Shown: piece after piece, positions 1 to 9,512 of the stretch
Position numbering within the stretch: position 1 is the first letter of the stretch
Layout of the letters: the number at the start of each line of letters is the position of its first letter
From: Planktotalea arctica
Lineage (GTDB): Bacteria > Pseudomonadota > Alphaproteobacteria > Rhodobacterales > Rhodobacteraceae
Length of the DNA: 64,000 bases
Direction of reading: 5' to 3'
Assembly: GCF_002105285.1 (NCBI RefSeq)
Contig: NZ_MUHR01000005.1
Location: 124,001-188,000 of the forward strand
Made by a program: the position numbers and the translations under genes
Notes under the pieces: model-generated
What the model was told of the DNA's origin: nothing
Seen by the model: the letters and a program-made list of their open reading frames with translations, nothing else
Databases searched by the model: none

Positions 1-153
1 GATTCGCCTCGGAAATCGACACTCTTGCATCATCAATTTCACGTTTAATCCAAAATCCAGCATGTTTCGCCCAAAATGCCACGGATAAGCGTCTTGCCCG
101 TGCGCGCGGGGGTGGGTACATCTGCACCAAGCATTAGACAAAGGATTACGTGC

Positions 154-1134
154 ATGTCCAAACTTGTCACGATCTACGGCGGCTCCGGTTTCGTGGGCCG
201 CTACATCGCCCGACGCATGGCGAAAGAAGGCTGGCGCGTGCGCGTTGCGGTCCGTCGCCCGAACGAGGCGATGTTCGTCAAGCCCTACGGTACGGTCGGC
301 CAAGTCGAACCTGTGCTGTGCAATATTCGCGACGACGCATCCGTTGCTGCGGTGATGCAAGGTGCGGATGCTGTGGTGAATTGCGTGGGTCTTTTGACGC
401 AAAACGGTAAAAATAAGTTTGATGCCGTACAGGCGGAAGGTGCCGGCCGTGTGGCGCGTGCCGCCGCAGCTGCTGGTATCGATACGATGGTGCAGATTTC
501 TGCGATTGGTGCGGATGCGGACGCTGCTAGTGATTACGCGCGTACCAAAGCGCTGGGCGAAGCCAATGTGCTAGAGCATATGCCAAACGCCATGATCCTG
601 CGTCCCTCGATCGTGTTTGGTGCGGAGGATCAGTTCTTCAACCGTTTCGCTTCCATGTCGCGCGTTGGCCCCGTCCTGCCTGCGATTGGCGCGGATACAA
701 AGTTTCAGCCTGTCTATGTAGATGATGTTGCTGCCGCTGCTGTAAAAGGCGTGCTGGGAGAAGCGCACGGTGTATATGAACTCGGTGGGCCTGACGTGAA
801 CACGTTCCGCGAGTTGCTGCAAGAGATGCTTCATGTGGTGCAGCGTCGCCGTTTGATCCTGAACATCCCCTTCCCGATTGCGCGCCTTATGGCGTTCGGG
901 TTTGATGTGCTGGAGATGGCGACGCTTGGCTTAATTAAAAATCCGGCTGCAACACGCGATCAGGTGAAGAACCTGCGCCTTGATAATGTCGTGTCCGAGG
1001 GCGCTAAAGGCTTCGCCGATCTGGGTATCGTCCCGACCGCGCTTGAAGCTGTTCTGCCCGACTACCTCTATCGCTTCCGCCCGTCCGGTCAGTACGCTGC
1101 GATCAAGGATTCAGCGAAGAACTTGAGGGCTTAA
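154..1134 (+). CDS. NAD(P)-binding NDUFA9-like reductase
   Basis: This 326-residue protein belongs to the atypical short-chain dehydrogenase group that includes NDUFA9, an accessory subunit of respiratory complex I in mitochondria and many alphaproteobacteria. The Rossmann nucleotide-binding loop GGSGFVG lies at residues 9-15, and a Tyr-x3-Lys-like pair (DYARTK) follows near residue 130. An upstream in-frame ATG at 76 would add 26 residues of non-conserved sequence. I prefer 154 because the Rossmann fold begins right there and AAGGA precedes it. It stands alone and converges on uppP. Its role in complex I assembly or stability is inferred from the family; no nuo genes are in view. Confidence 0.85.
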   Translation: MSKLVTIYGGSGFVGRYIARRMAKEGWRVRVAVRRPNEAMFVKPYGTVGQVEPVLCNIRDDASVAAVMQGADAVVNCVGLLTQNGKNKFDAVQAEGAGRVARAAAAAGIDTMVQISAIGADADAASDYARTKALGEANVLEHMPNAMILRPSIVFGAEDQFFNRFASMSRVGPVLPAIGADTKFQPVYVDDVAAAAVKGVLGEAHGVYELGGPDVNTFRELLQEMLHVVQRRRLILNIPFPIARLMAFGFDVLEMATLGLIKNPAATRDQVKNLRLDNVVSEGAKGFADLGIVPTALEAVLPDYLYRFRPSGQYAAIKDSAKNLRA

Positions 1135-1154
1135 GCAGAAGTTAGAACTTTCGA

Positions 1155-1183
1155 AAAGGCGGCCCTTTTGGGCCGCCTTTTTT
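1155..1183. terminator. Bidirectional rho-independent terminator
   Basis: A stem of AAAGGCGGCCC and GGGCCGCCTTT around a TTTT loop is flanked by A and T runs on the two sides. It lies between the converging NDUFA9-like gene and uppP and could stop transcription from both. It reaches into the uppP stop codon. Confidence 0.85.
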
Positions 1184-1988
1184 ACGAGCTGTGCCCGATC
1201 CAAATTAGCACAATGCCCAGCACCACGCGATAGATCACATAGGGCGTAAAGCTCACTGATTTTAACAAGCGCATCATTAATGTCAGTGCCAGCATTGCAG
1301 CAACAAACGCGAAGACGGCGGCAATGGCCCCATCGCGGGCGAGGGCGGCATCTGCATTTGCAGCGACTTCCACGGCAAGCAAAGTGCCGCCCGCAAGGAT
1401 CGTCGGGATCGACATGAGCATCGCGATCTTGGCGGCGTCCTCGCGTGCGTAGCCAAGATAGCGAGCGGCGGTGATCGTGATGCCGGAGCGCGACGTGCCA
1501 GGGATCAACGCAATGGCTTGCCATAGCCCCATGATGATTGTGTCCTTCAGGTTCCAATCCCCAGCAACCTTCGCTGTCGGTCCTTTTTGATCTGCCCAAT
1601 AAAGAACAAGACCGAAGATCAGCATTGTCCAGCCAATCACCGTGATCGAGCGCATGGCATCATCGATGCCTGTGATTTTGAGAAGCAAGCCAAAGAGGAT
1701 TACAGGAATCGTTGCGATCATCAGCAGAAAGGCGAGTTTCGCACCCGGGTCCTCCAGCTTGCCGCTCAGCATTTTCGGGATGCCGAGCAGGGCAAGGCGT
1801 ACATCGCGCCAAAAATAGATCACCACAGCGAAGAGCGTGCCAACGTGAACAGCCACGTCGATGACCTGGCCTTGGTCCTTCATCCCCGTGAGGCTGGGCA
1901 ATAGGATGAGGTGGCCAGAGGAAGAGACTGGCAAGAATTCGGTGATGCCTTGGATGATCGCCACGAGTAAAAGGTAAAAGAGGGACAT
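1182..1988 (-). CDS. uppP: Undecaprenyl-diphosphate phosphatase
   Basis: UppP (BacA) is an integral membrane enzyme that dephosphorylates undecaprenyl diphosphate, recycling the lipid carrier for peptidoglycan and other envelope glycans; high expression gives bacitracin resistance. The 268 residues match the family length. The catalytic region ITEFLPVSSSGHLIL lies at residues 15-29, with Glu17 and the Ser-rich motif, and the second motif PGTSRSG at 163-169. About eight hydrophobic segments follow the expected pattern. The ATG lies at the end of the region shared with divergent gltD. Assignment is secure. Confidence 0.96.
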   Translation of the reverse strand: MSLFYLLLVAIIQGITEFLPVSSSGHLILLPSLTGMKDQGQVIDVAVHVGTLFAVVIYFWRDVRLALLGIPKMLSGKLEDPGAKLAFLLMIATIPVILFGLLLKITGIDDAMRSITVIGWTMLIFGLVLYWADQKGPTAKVAGDWNLKDTIIMGLWQAIALIPGTSRSGITITAARYLGYAREDAAKIAMLMSIPTILAGGTLLAVEVAANADAALARDGAIAAVFAFVAAMLALTLMMRLLKSVSFTPYVIYRVVLGIVLIWIGHSS

Positions 1989-2215
1989 ATGTGTTTCCTG
2001 AAATTTCTATTCGCAGCCCTAACGCAGAGCGATTCGTGAGGGAAGAGAGAGGTTGGTTCCGTATCGGACCTTTAATTTTGATTTGAAGTGCGATTAGTGC
2101 GGAGGGCACGGTGAAATTTAACTATTTAGGTAACTCTTTCTGACTTTTATTTCGAAATGACTTTGGCTAAACAATCCTGACCGGGTCTGTGCCGGATTTA
2201 TAGGAGTGCTAGATC

Positions 2216-3655
2216 ATGGCAAAGCAGCCAATGCTGAAATTCATCTCGGTCGAGCGTGATATGCCGATCAAACGCGCGCCTGATCTGCGGAACAAGGATT
2301 TCGGCGAGATTTACGCTGAATACGCGAGCGACAAAGCCAAAGAGCAATCCAGCCGCTGTTCGCAATGTGGTGTGCCTTATTGCCAGACGCATTGCCCGCT
2401 GCACAACAACATCCCCGACTGGCTGCGCCTCACGGCGGAGGGTCGCTTGCAGGAGGCCTATGAGCTGTCGCAAGCGACGAACACTTTCCCTGAAATTTGT
2501 GGGCGTATCTGTCCGCAGGATCGGCTGTGCGAAGGCAATTGCGTTATCGAAAGCTCTGGCCATGGCACGGTCACCATCGGCTCTGTCGAGAAGTACATCA
2601 CAGATACGGCGTGGGAGAACGGTTGGGTCAAAGCGATCAAGCCCGCTTGTGAGCGAACAGAAAGCGTTGGCATCATTGGCGCGGGCCCCGGTGGATTGGC
2701 TGCCGCTGACGTTCTGCGCCGCCAAGGTGTGCAGGTCACGATCTACGACCGCTATGATCGAGCGGGCGGTTTGTTGACCTACGGCATTCCCGGTTTCAAG
2801 CTGGAAAAAGACGTGGTCATGCGCCGCAATGATCAACTGGCTGAGGGTGGCGTGACCTTCAAGCTGAATTGCAACATTGGCACGGATATCTCGTTCGAGG
2901 ACATCCAGGCGGCCCATAACGCGGTGATTATCGCGACTGGCGTTTACAAAACCCGCGACCTTGCTGGCCCGGGTTCCGGCGCGGCGGGGATTGAGCGCGC
3001 GATTGATTATTTGACGGCGTCGAACCGCAAAAGTTTCGGTGATGCTGTGCCTGAATTTGACAGCGGTCAGCTGGATGCCAAGGGCAAAAAGGTCGTCGTG
3101 ATCGGCGGAGGTGATACTGCGATGGACTGTGTGCGCACGGCAATCCGTCAGGGTGCGACGTCGGTCAAGTGTCTCTATCGCCGCGACAAGGCGAACATGC
3201 CGGGCAGCCAGCGTGAAGTCCAGAACGCCGAGGAAGAGGGCGTGGTGTTCGAATGGCTCTCTGCGCCGAAAGGTTTCACCGAAGCAGGCGGCAAAGTCGC
3301 TGGTGTGATGGTGCAGAAAATGCGCTTAGGCGCGCCGGATATGACGGGCCGCCAAGCACCCGAAGTGATCGAGGGTGCAGACTACGTCGAAGAGGCGGAC
3401 ATCGTGATTAAAGCGTTGGGCTTTGAACCTGAAGACCTGCCGAAACTTTGGGGCGTCGAGGGCCTTGAGGTCACGCGCTGGGGCACTGTCAAAGCCGCCT
3501 TCACGACAGGTGCGACCGATATGCCCGGCGTCTATGCCGTTGGCGACATCGTGCGCGGTGCGTCCTTGGTGGTTTGGGCGATCAAAGACGGCCGTGATTG
3601 CGCCGAGGCGATTCTTGATCAGTTGAATGCAAGCGCAGCAGTGGCCGCTGAATGA
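2216..3655 (+). CDS. gltD: Glutamate synthase (NADPH) small subunit
   Basis: GltD passes electrons from NADPH through FAD and iron-sulfur clusters to GltB, which makes two glutamates from glutamine and 2-oxoglutarate. Cysteine sets for the 4Fe-4S clusters are at Cys48/51/56/60 and Cys95/99/105/109. The FAD loop GAGPGG is at 155-160, and a second dinucleotide loop VVIGGGDTAMD lies near residue 290. The length of 479 is typical. AGGAG precedes the ATG by 8 bases. The stop overlaps the next gene in ATGA, so translation is probably coupled. The order gltD before gltB is the reverse of the enterobacterial gltBD operon. Confidence 0.96.
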   Translation: MAKQPMLKFISVERDMPIKRAPDLRNKDFGEIYAEYASDKAKEQSSRCSQCGVPYCQTHCPLHNNIPDWLRLTAEGRLQEAYELSQATNTFPEICGRICPQDRLCEGNCVIESSGHGTVTIGSVEKYITDTAWENGWVKAIKPACERTESVGIIGAGPGGLAAADVLRRQGVQVTIYDRYDRAGGLLTYGIPGFKLEKDVVMRRNDQLAEGGVTFKLNCNIGTDISFEDIQAAHNAVIIATGVYKTRDLAGPGSGAAGIERAIDYLTASNRKSFGDAVPEFDSGQLDAKGKKVVVIGGGDTAMDCVRTAIRQGATSVKCLYRRDKANMPGSQREVQNAEEEGVVFEWLSAPKGFTEAGGKVAGVMVQKMRLGAPDMTGRQAPEVIEGADYVEEADIVIKALGFEPEDLPKLWGVEGLEVTRWGTVKAAFTTGATDMPGVYAVGDIVRGASLVVWAIKDGRDCAEAILDQLNASAAVAAE

Positions 3656-4083
3656 GCGCGTTGAGCCCGATCGAGGGACGCTGCATGTGCGGCGATGTCA
3701 CCGTGCAAGCTACGATGGTGGATCCGATCATGCGCGCGTGTCGCTGCGATATGTGCCGCCAGCATACATCAAGTATGTTCCTCTCCTTGACTGTGGACGA
3801 GGGTAGCCTTGTGTTTGACGGGCCGGTGAAAACCTACCGCTCAAGCGAATGGGCAGAGCGCGGGTTTTGCGAAACCTGCGGATCAACGCTGTTTTATGGC
3901 ACGATTGGAGACGGTGTGCGCCGCCCCGCGGCAGGCCTGTTCAAGGACGCGGCAGGAGCGATGCTGACGGGGGAGTATTTCACCGACAATGCCCCAAGCT
4001 ATGAGCTCAGTGGCACGCACACCAAGATGACGACAAAAGAAACACTTGCACTTTTCGCACCCGAGTTAGGAGAAAACCAATGA
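3652..4083 (+). CDS. GFA/CENP-V family zinc protein
   Basis: A 143-residue protein of the GFA (glutathione-dependent formaldehyde-activating, CENP-V) fold. Its seven zinc-ligand cysteines are at 11, 13, 30, 32, 35, 73 and 76, in the pattern CxC, CxCxxC, CxxC. Family members bind Zn and some act on S-hydroxymethylglutathione, but most have no proven reaction. It sits exactly between the two glutamate synthase genes, overlapping both by four bases (ATGA at each end), so it is translated with them. The position suggests a link to glutamate synthase production or activity, which I cannot demonstrate. Confidence 0.85.
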   Translation: MSALSPIEGRCMCGDVTVQATMVDPIMRACRCDMCRQHTSSMFLSLTVDEGSLVFDGPVKTYRSSEWAERGFCETCGSTLFYGTIGDGVRRPAAGLFKDAAGAMLTGEYFTDNAPSYELSGTHTKMTTKETLALFAPELGENQ

Positions 4084-7000
4084 CCAAGTATGATGCTGAT
4101 TGGGTGAAGAACGAAGAAGCCAAGCGCGCGTATATGGCCGAGAACGGCCTTTACAACGATAGCGAAGAGCATAGCTCTTGCGGCGTTGGCCTTGTGGTGT
4201 CCATTGACGGCAAGCCGTCGCGCAAAGTGGTTGAATCCGGTATCGACGCGCTGAAAGCGATCTGGCATCGTGGCGCTGTTGACGCAGATGGCAAGACCGG
4301 CGATGGCGCTGGCATCCACGTGCAAATACCCGTGTCCTTTTTCTACGATCAGATCGAGCGCACAGGCCACACGCCGCGCAAGAACGAGTTGATGGCGATT
4401 GGCCAAGTCTTCCTGCCGCGCACAAACTTTGGCGCGCAGGAAACCTGCCGAACCATCGTTGAATCCGAAGTGCTGCGCATGGGCTATTACATTTATGGTT
4501 GGCGCCATGTGCCCGTGGACATCACTTGTCTTGGCGAAAAGGCCAATGCGACCCGCCCCGAGATCGAGCAGATCCTGATCTCCAATTCCAAGGGCGTCGA
4601 TGAAGAGACGTTCGAGCGCGAGCTATACGTGATCCGTCGCCGCATCGAAAAGGCGGCAGCGGCTGCGAATGTCGGCCAGCTATATATTGCGTCGCTCTCG
4701 TGCCGCTCCGTGATCTACAAAGGAATGATGCTGGCCGAGCAGGTCGCCGTGTTCTACCCCGATCTTATGGATGAACGCTTCGAGAGTGCGTTTGCGATCT
4801 ATCACCAGCGCTATTCCACGAATACCTTTCCGCAGTGGTGGCTTGCCCAGCCGTTCCGCATGTTGGCGCATAACGGCGAAATCAACACGCTCAAGGGCAA
4901 CGTAAACTGGATGAAAAGCCATGAAATCCGCATGGCGTCCGGTACGTTCGGCGATATGGCCGAAGATATCAAACCGATTATTCCGGGCGGCTCTTCGGAT
5001 TCCGCTGCGCTGGATTCAGTGTTCGAGGTTCTGGTGCGCGCGGGGCGCAATGCACCGATGGCCAAGACGATGCTTGTACCTGAGTCGTGGTCCAAACAGG
5101 CGGTGGAACTGCCGCAAAGTTGGCGCGATATGTATTCCTATTGCAACTCCGTGATGGAGCCTTGGGATGGTCCTGCCGCGCTTGCCATGACCGATGGTCG
5201 CTGGGTTTGTGCGGGCCTTGATCGCAACGGTCTGCGCCCGATGCGCTACGTGGTGACAGGCGATGGCCTTTTAATCGCCGGATCAGAGGCCGGCATGGTG
5301 CCGATCGACGAGGCCACAGTCGTCGAGAAAGGTGCGCTTGGACCGGGCCAGATTTTGGCCGTGGATATGCAGGCGGGCAAGCTGTTCCGCGATACGGAAA
5401 TCAAGGATCAACTGGCCGCATCCCAGCCGTTCGGCGAATGGGTCGGCAAGATCAACGAATTGGATGAACAACTGGCCGCTGTCACCGAAAAGGCGATCTA
5501 TTCCGGCGGCGAGTTGCGCAAACGCCAGATCGCGGCGGGTTACACGATTGAAGAATTGGAGCAAATCCTTGCCCCGATGGCGGAGGACGGCAAGGAAACG
5601 CTGGCCTCTATGGGCGATGATACGCCCTCGGCTGTGCTGTCCAAAAAGTACCGCCCGTTGAGCCATTTCTTCCGTCAAAATTTTTCGCAGGTCACGAACC
5701 CGCCGATTGATTCCTTGCGCGAATTTCGCGTGATGAGCCTCAAGACGCGCTTTGGCAACCTCAAGAATGTGCTGGACGAAAGCTCGGCCCAGACGGAAAT
5801 TCTGGTGCTCGACAGCCCCTTCGTGGGCAATGCGCAATTTGAAGAATTGATGCAGAACTTCAATGCGGACCGCGTCGATATCGATTGCTCGTTCGAGCGC
5901 GGCAAAGGCGCGCTGCAAGCTGGCCTTGAACGTATTCGCGCCGAGGCGGAGGATGCCGTGCGCTCTGGTGCGGGTCACATCGTTCTGACCGATCAAGGAC
6001 AGGGCGAGGGCCGCGTCGGCATGCCGATGATCCTTGCGACATCAGCGGTGCACAGCCACCTCACGCGCAAGGGTTTGCGCACCTTCTGCTCGCTCAACGT
6101 GCGCGCGGCAGAGTGTATCGATCCCCATTATTTCGCGGTTCTGGTCGGCTGCGGCGCAACTGTTGTGAACGCCTATCTGGCCGAGGATTCCCTCGCTGAT
6201 CGCATTGAACGCGGTTTGCTGGATTGCTCCCTGACCGAAGCTGTCGCGCGCTACCGCGAGGCGATTGATCAGGGCTTGCTCAAAATAATGGCGAAGATGG
6301 GTATTTCTGTTGTTTCATCCTATCGCGGTGGTCTGAATTTCGAGGCGGTGGGCCTGTCGCGCGCCATGTGCGCCGAGTTCTTCCCCGGCATGACGTCACG
6401 CATTAGCGGCATTGGTGTCACGGGTATTCAGCATAAGGCCGAAGAAGTGCATGCCCTTGGCTGGCAAGGTGGCCGCGATGTTCTGCCGATTGGCGGCTTT
6501 TACAAAGCGCGCAAAACTGGCGAAACCCACGCGTGGGAAGCGCAGTCGATGCATATGCTTCAAACCGCGTGCAACACCGGCTCTTTCCAGATGTGGAAGA
6601 ACTATTCGGCGAAAATGCAAAGCAATCCGCCGATCCACTTACGCGATTTGCTGGCGATCAAGCCGATGGGCGCGGCGATCAATGTGGACGAAGTGGAAAG
6701 CGTCACAGCGATCCGCAAGCGTTTCGTAACGCCCGGCATGTCGCTTGGTGCTTTGTCCCCCGAGGCGCACAAGACGCTCAACGTCGCAATGAATCGCATT
6801 GGGGCACGCTCTGATAGCGGGGAGGGCGGCGAAGATCCGGCACATTTCGTACCAGAGCCGAATGGCGATAACCCGAGCGCCAAGATCAAGCAGGTGGCAT
6901 CCGGTCGCTTCGGCGTAACGGCTGAATATCTGAACCAATGCGAAGAGCTGGAGATCAAGGTCGCACAGGGTGCCAAGCCCGGTGAGGGTGGTCAGCTTCC

Positions 7001-8612
7001 GGGCATGAAGGTCACAGACCTGATTGCACGTCTGCGTCACTCGACCAAAGGCGTGACGCTGATTTCACCACCGCCCCATCACGATATCTATTCCATCGAA
7101 GACCTCGCGCAGCTGATCTATGATCTCAAGCAGATCAATCCGCGCTGCAAAGTGACGGTCAAGTTGGTTGCTTCGTCGGGCGTCGGCACGATTGCGGCTG
7201 GTGTGGCCAAAGCAAAGGCCGATGTGATCCTGATTTCAGGTCACAATGGTGGCACGGGCGCATCGCCTGCGACCTCGATCAAATATGCGGGTTTGCCGTG
7301 GGAAATGGGCCTGACCGAAGCGCATCAAGTTCTTGCGATGAACAACCTGCGGGATCGTATCACCCTGCGCACAGACGGTGGTTTGCGCACAGGCCGTGAT
7401 ATCGTCATGGCCGCAATGCTGGGCGCTGAAGAATATGGCATCGGCACTGCTGCTCTGATCGCGATGGGCTGCATCATGGTGCGTCAGTGCCAGTCCAACA
7501 CATGCCCCGTTGGCGTGTGTACGCAGGACGACGCGCTGCGCGCCAAGTTCACGGGCAACGCAGATAAGGTTGTCAATCTGATCACTTTCTATGCACAAGA
7601 AGTGCGCGAAGTGCTCGCCTCTATCGGGGCGCGCTCCATGGATGACGTGATTGGACGTGCGGACCTTCTGCACCAAGTCAGCCGCGGCTCTGCGCACCTT
7701 GATGATCTTGATCTCAACCCGCTGCTTATCACCGTCGATGGCGCTGCGGATATTGTCTATGATCGCGCGCGCCCACGCACACCTGTGCCTGACACGCTCG
7801 ATGCCGAGATTGTGCGCGACGCTGCGCGCTTCTTGGAGGACGGTGAAAAAATGCAGCTGAGCTACGCGATCCAGAACACGCACCGCACGGTTGGCACGCG
7901 CGTCTCCAGCCATATCGTGAAGAAATTCGGTATGCGTAACTCGCTTCAGCCGGATCATTTGACGGTTCATCTGAAAGGTTCTGCGGGTCAATCACTTGGT
8001 GCCTTTGCAGCGCCTGGTCTGAAACTGGAAGTCAGCGGCGATGCCAATGATTACGTGGGCAAGGGTCTGTCTGGTGGCACAATCGTCGTGCGTCCGCCCA
8101 TGGCCAGTAAACTGAAAGCGTCCGAGAATACAATCATCGGCAACACAGTGCTTTATGGGGCAACCGATGGCTTCCTCTTTGCCGCGGGTCGCGCAGGCGA
8201 GCGGTTCGCGGTTCGCAATTCTGGTGCGCATGTTGTGATCGAGGGCTGTGGCTCTAACGGTTGCGAATATATGACTGGCGGCGTTGCTGTGATCCTTGGC
8301 TCGATTGGTGCGAACTTCGGTGCGGGCATGACGGGGGGGATGGCTTATTTATACGACCCAGACGGCCTTGCGCATAAGCTGATGAATCACGAAACGCTGG
8401 TCACTTGTGCTGTGATGACCGCACATTGGGAACGTCAGTTGAAATCGCTCGTCGAGCGTCATTTGGCTGAAACGGGTAGCCGCAAAGCAGAAGAGTTGCT
8501 GCAACATTGGGACTTGGAGCTGCAAAATTTTGTGCAAATCTGCCCAATCGAAATGCTGAACAAGATTCCGCATCCGCTTGGTATTGAAGAAACCGCTGTT
8601 CCTGCGGAGTAA
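4080..8612 (+). CDS. gltB: Glutamate synthase (NADPH) large subunit
   Basis: The 1510-residue alpha subunit of glutamate synthase. The glutaminase nucleophile is the Cys of SSCGVG, here Cys34, so the first 33 residues would be a propeptide removed on maturation, as in the family. The amidotransferase domain covers about 34-440, the central domain follows, and the FMN synthase domain spans about 860-1240. The 3Fe-4S ligands are Cys1131, Cys1137 and Cys1142. The C-terminal beta-helix (about 1270-1510) shows the expected GxxGxG repeats. It is coupled to the GFA gene by ATGA and followed by a strong terminator. Confidence 0.97.
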   Translation: MTKYDADWVKNEEAKRAYMAENGLYNDSEEHSSCGVGLVVSIDGKPSRKVVESGIDALKAIWHRGAVDADGKTGDGAGIHVQIPVSFFYDQIERTGHTPRKNELMAIGQVFLPRTNFGAQETCRTIVESEVLRMGYYIYGWRHVPVDITCLGEKANATRPEIEQILISNSKGVDEETFERELYVIRRRIEKAAAAANVGQLYIASLSCRSVIYKGMMLAEQVAVFYPDLMDERFESAFAIYHQRYSTNTFPQWWLAQPFRMLAHNGEINTLKGNVNWMKSHEIRMASGTFGDMAEDIKPIIPGGSSDSAALDSVFEVLVRAGRNAPMAKTMLVPESWSKQAVELPQSWRDMYSYCNSVMEPWDGPAALAMTDGRWVCAGLDRNGLRPMRYVVTGDGLLIAGSEAGMVPIDEATVVEKGALGPGQILAVDMQAGKLFRDTEIKDQLAASQPFGEWVGKINELDEQLAAVTEKAIYSGGELRKRQIAAGYTIEELEQILAPMAEDGKETLASMGDDTPSAVLSKKYRPLSHFFRQNFSQVTNPPIDSLREFRVMSLKTRFGNLKNVLDESSAQTEILVLDSPFVGNAQFEELMQNFNADRVDIDCSFERGKGALQAGLERIRAEAEDAVRSGAGHIVLTDQGQGEGRVGMPMILATSAVHSHLTRKGLRTFCSLNVRAAECIDPHYFAVLVGCGATVVNAYLAEDSLADRIERGLLDCSLTEAVARYREAIDQGLLKIMAKMGISVVSSYRGGLNFEAVGLSRAMCAEFFPGMTSRISGIGVTGIQHKAEEVHALGWQGGRDVLPIGGFYKARKTGETHAWEAQSMHMLQTACNTGSFQMWKNYSAKMQSNPPIHLRDLLAIKPMGAAINVDEVESVTAIRKRFVTPGMSLGALSPEAHKTLNVAMNRIGARSDSGEGGEDPAHFVPEPNGDNPSAKIKQVASGRFGVTAEYLNQCEELEIKVAQGAKPGEGGQLPGMKVTDLIARLRHSTKGVTLISPPPHHDIYSIEDLAQLIYDLKQINPRCKVTVKLVASSGVGTIAAGVAKAKADVILISGHNGGTGASPATSIKYAGLPWEMGLTEAHQVLAMNNLRDRITLRTDGGLRTGRDIVMAAMLGAEEYGIGTAALIAMGCIMVRQCQSNTCPVGVCTQDDALRAKFTGNADKVVNLITFYAQEVREVLASIGARSMDDVIGRADLLHQVSRGSAHLDDLDLNPLLITVDGAADIVYDRARPRTPVPDTLDAEIVRDAARFLEDGEKMQLSYAIQNTHRTVGTRVSSHIVKKFGMRNSLQPDHLTVHLKGSAGQSLGAFAAPGLKLEVSGDANDYVGKGLSGGTIVVRPPMASKLKASENTIIGNTVLYGATDGFLFAAGRAGERFAVRNSGAHVVIEGCGSNGCEYMTGGVAVILGSIGANFGAGMTGGMAYLYDPDGLAHKLMNHETLVTCAVMTAHWERQLKSLVERHLAETGSRKAEELLQHWDLELQNFVQICPIEMLNKIPHPLGIEETAVPAE

Positions 8613-8629
8613 GCGCAACTGAAATTATA

Positions 8630-8660
8630 AAAACGCCCGAAGCAGTGCTTCGGGCGTTTT
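8630..8660 (+). terminator. Rho-independent terminator after gltB
   Basis: A 14-bp stem (AAAACGCCCGAAGC with GCTTCGGGCGTTTT) around the loop AGT ends in a T run, 18 bases after the gltB stop. A GTG inside it opens a frame into mtgA but is not a credible start. Confidence 0.93.
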
Positions 8661-8692
8661 GCTGTTGCAGTGCGCGCTGTAAGGTCGCTTTC

Positions 8693-9451
8693 ATGGCACG
8701 CGCAGCAAAGAAAAAGACAGCACCCAATAAAACGACCAAAACCAAGGTGAAGCGCTCTCTTGCGGAGCGGATCACATTCGCGCGTTTGTTCGTGAGACGC
8801 TGGGCCTTGCGCACTACCATTCTTACCGCTTCCGCGGTTCTGTTATGGGTCTGCTTCTATGCTTGGGTGAACCCGAATAAGACGCCCTACATGCGCAGCG
8901 AAGAGTTGCGCATTGGTAGCGAAGTCGATCACGAATGGACCGACATGGAAGACATTGCGCCTGTGATGGCGCGCTCTGTCGTGGCGGCGGAGGATTCGAA
9001 TTATTGTAATCATTGGGGTTTTGATATGACCGCAATCCGCGCAGCGGTGGATTCGGGCGGCGCGCGCGGGGCGTCTACGCTAAGCCAACAAGTTGTGAAG
9101 AACGTCTATCTTTGGCACGGACGCAGTTATGTGCGCAAAGCGCTGGAGGCTGTTTTGACGCCGCTCGTCGAACTTACATGGTCCAAGAAGCGCATCTTGG
9201 AAGTCTACCTGAACATCGCAGAATTTGATGAGGGCGTGTTTGGCGTCGAGGCGGCGGCGCGTCATTACTTCGGGGTTGGGCCAGAGCAACTAAGCGCGAT
9301 GCAATCCGCGCGGCTGGCAGCGATCCTACCCTCGCCAAAGACGCGCAGCGCATCGCGTCCGTCAAATTATGTACGAAAACGCACGCGTCAGATTATTGAT
9401 GGGGCGGCTACGATCCGCCGCGATGGGCGCGCTGCCTGTTTTCAGGATTGA
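8693..9451 (+). CDS. mtgA: Monofunctional peptidoglycan transglycosylase
   Basis: MtgA polymerises lipid II into glycan strands at the outer face of the inner membrane. The protein is 252 residues from the ATG at 8693. A basic cytoplasmic tail (residues 1-40) precedes one membrane anchor (about 41-60). The GT51 motifs follow: AAED with catalytic Glu100, GASTLSQQ near 127-133, and KRILEVYLN near 167-174. An in-frame GTG upstream lies in the gltB terminator and is rejected. The tail after GT51 is short, with no transpeptidase domain, so this is not a bifunctional PBP. Confidence 0.93.
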   Translation: MARAAKKKTAPNKTTKTKVKRSLAERITFARLFVRRWALRTTILTASAVLLWVCFYAWVNPNKTPYMRSEELRIGSEVDHEWTDMEDIAPVMARSVVAAEDSNYCNHWGFDMTAIRAAVDSGGARGASTLSQQVVKNVYLWHGRSYVRKALEAVLTPLVELTWSKKRILEVYLNIAEFDEGVFGVEAAARHYFGVGPEQLSAMQSARLAAILPSPKTRSASRPSNYVRKRTRQIIDGAATIRRDGRAACFQD

Positions 9452-9512
9452 ACTCGGCGGCCAAGCGGGGCATTCAGAACTGCACACATCTTTGAGTAAG
9501 AACCTGTATCCT

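Noticed and set aside
8645-8692. GTG start adding 16 residues to mtgA
   Set aside because: The codons lie inside the gltB terminator stem and encode a Cys-rich stretch unlike MtgA; the ATG at 8693 is better.
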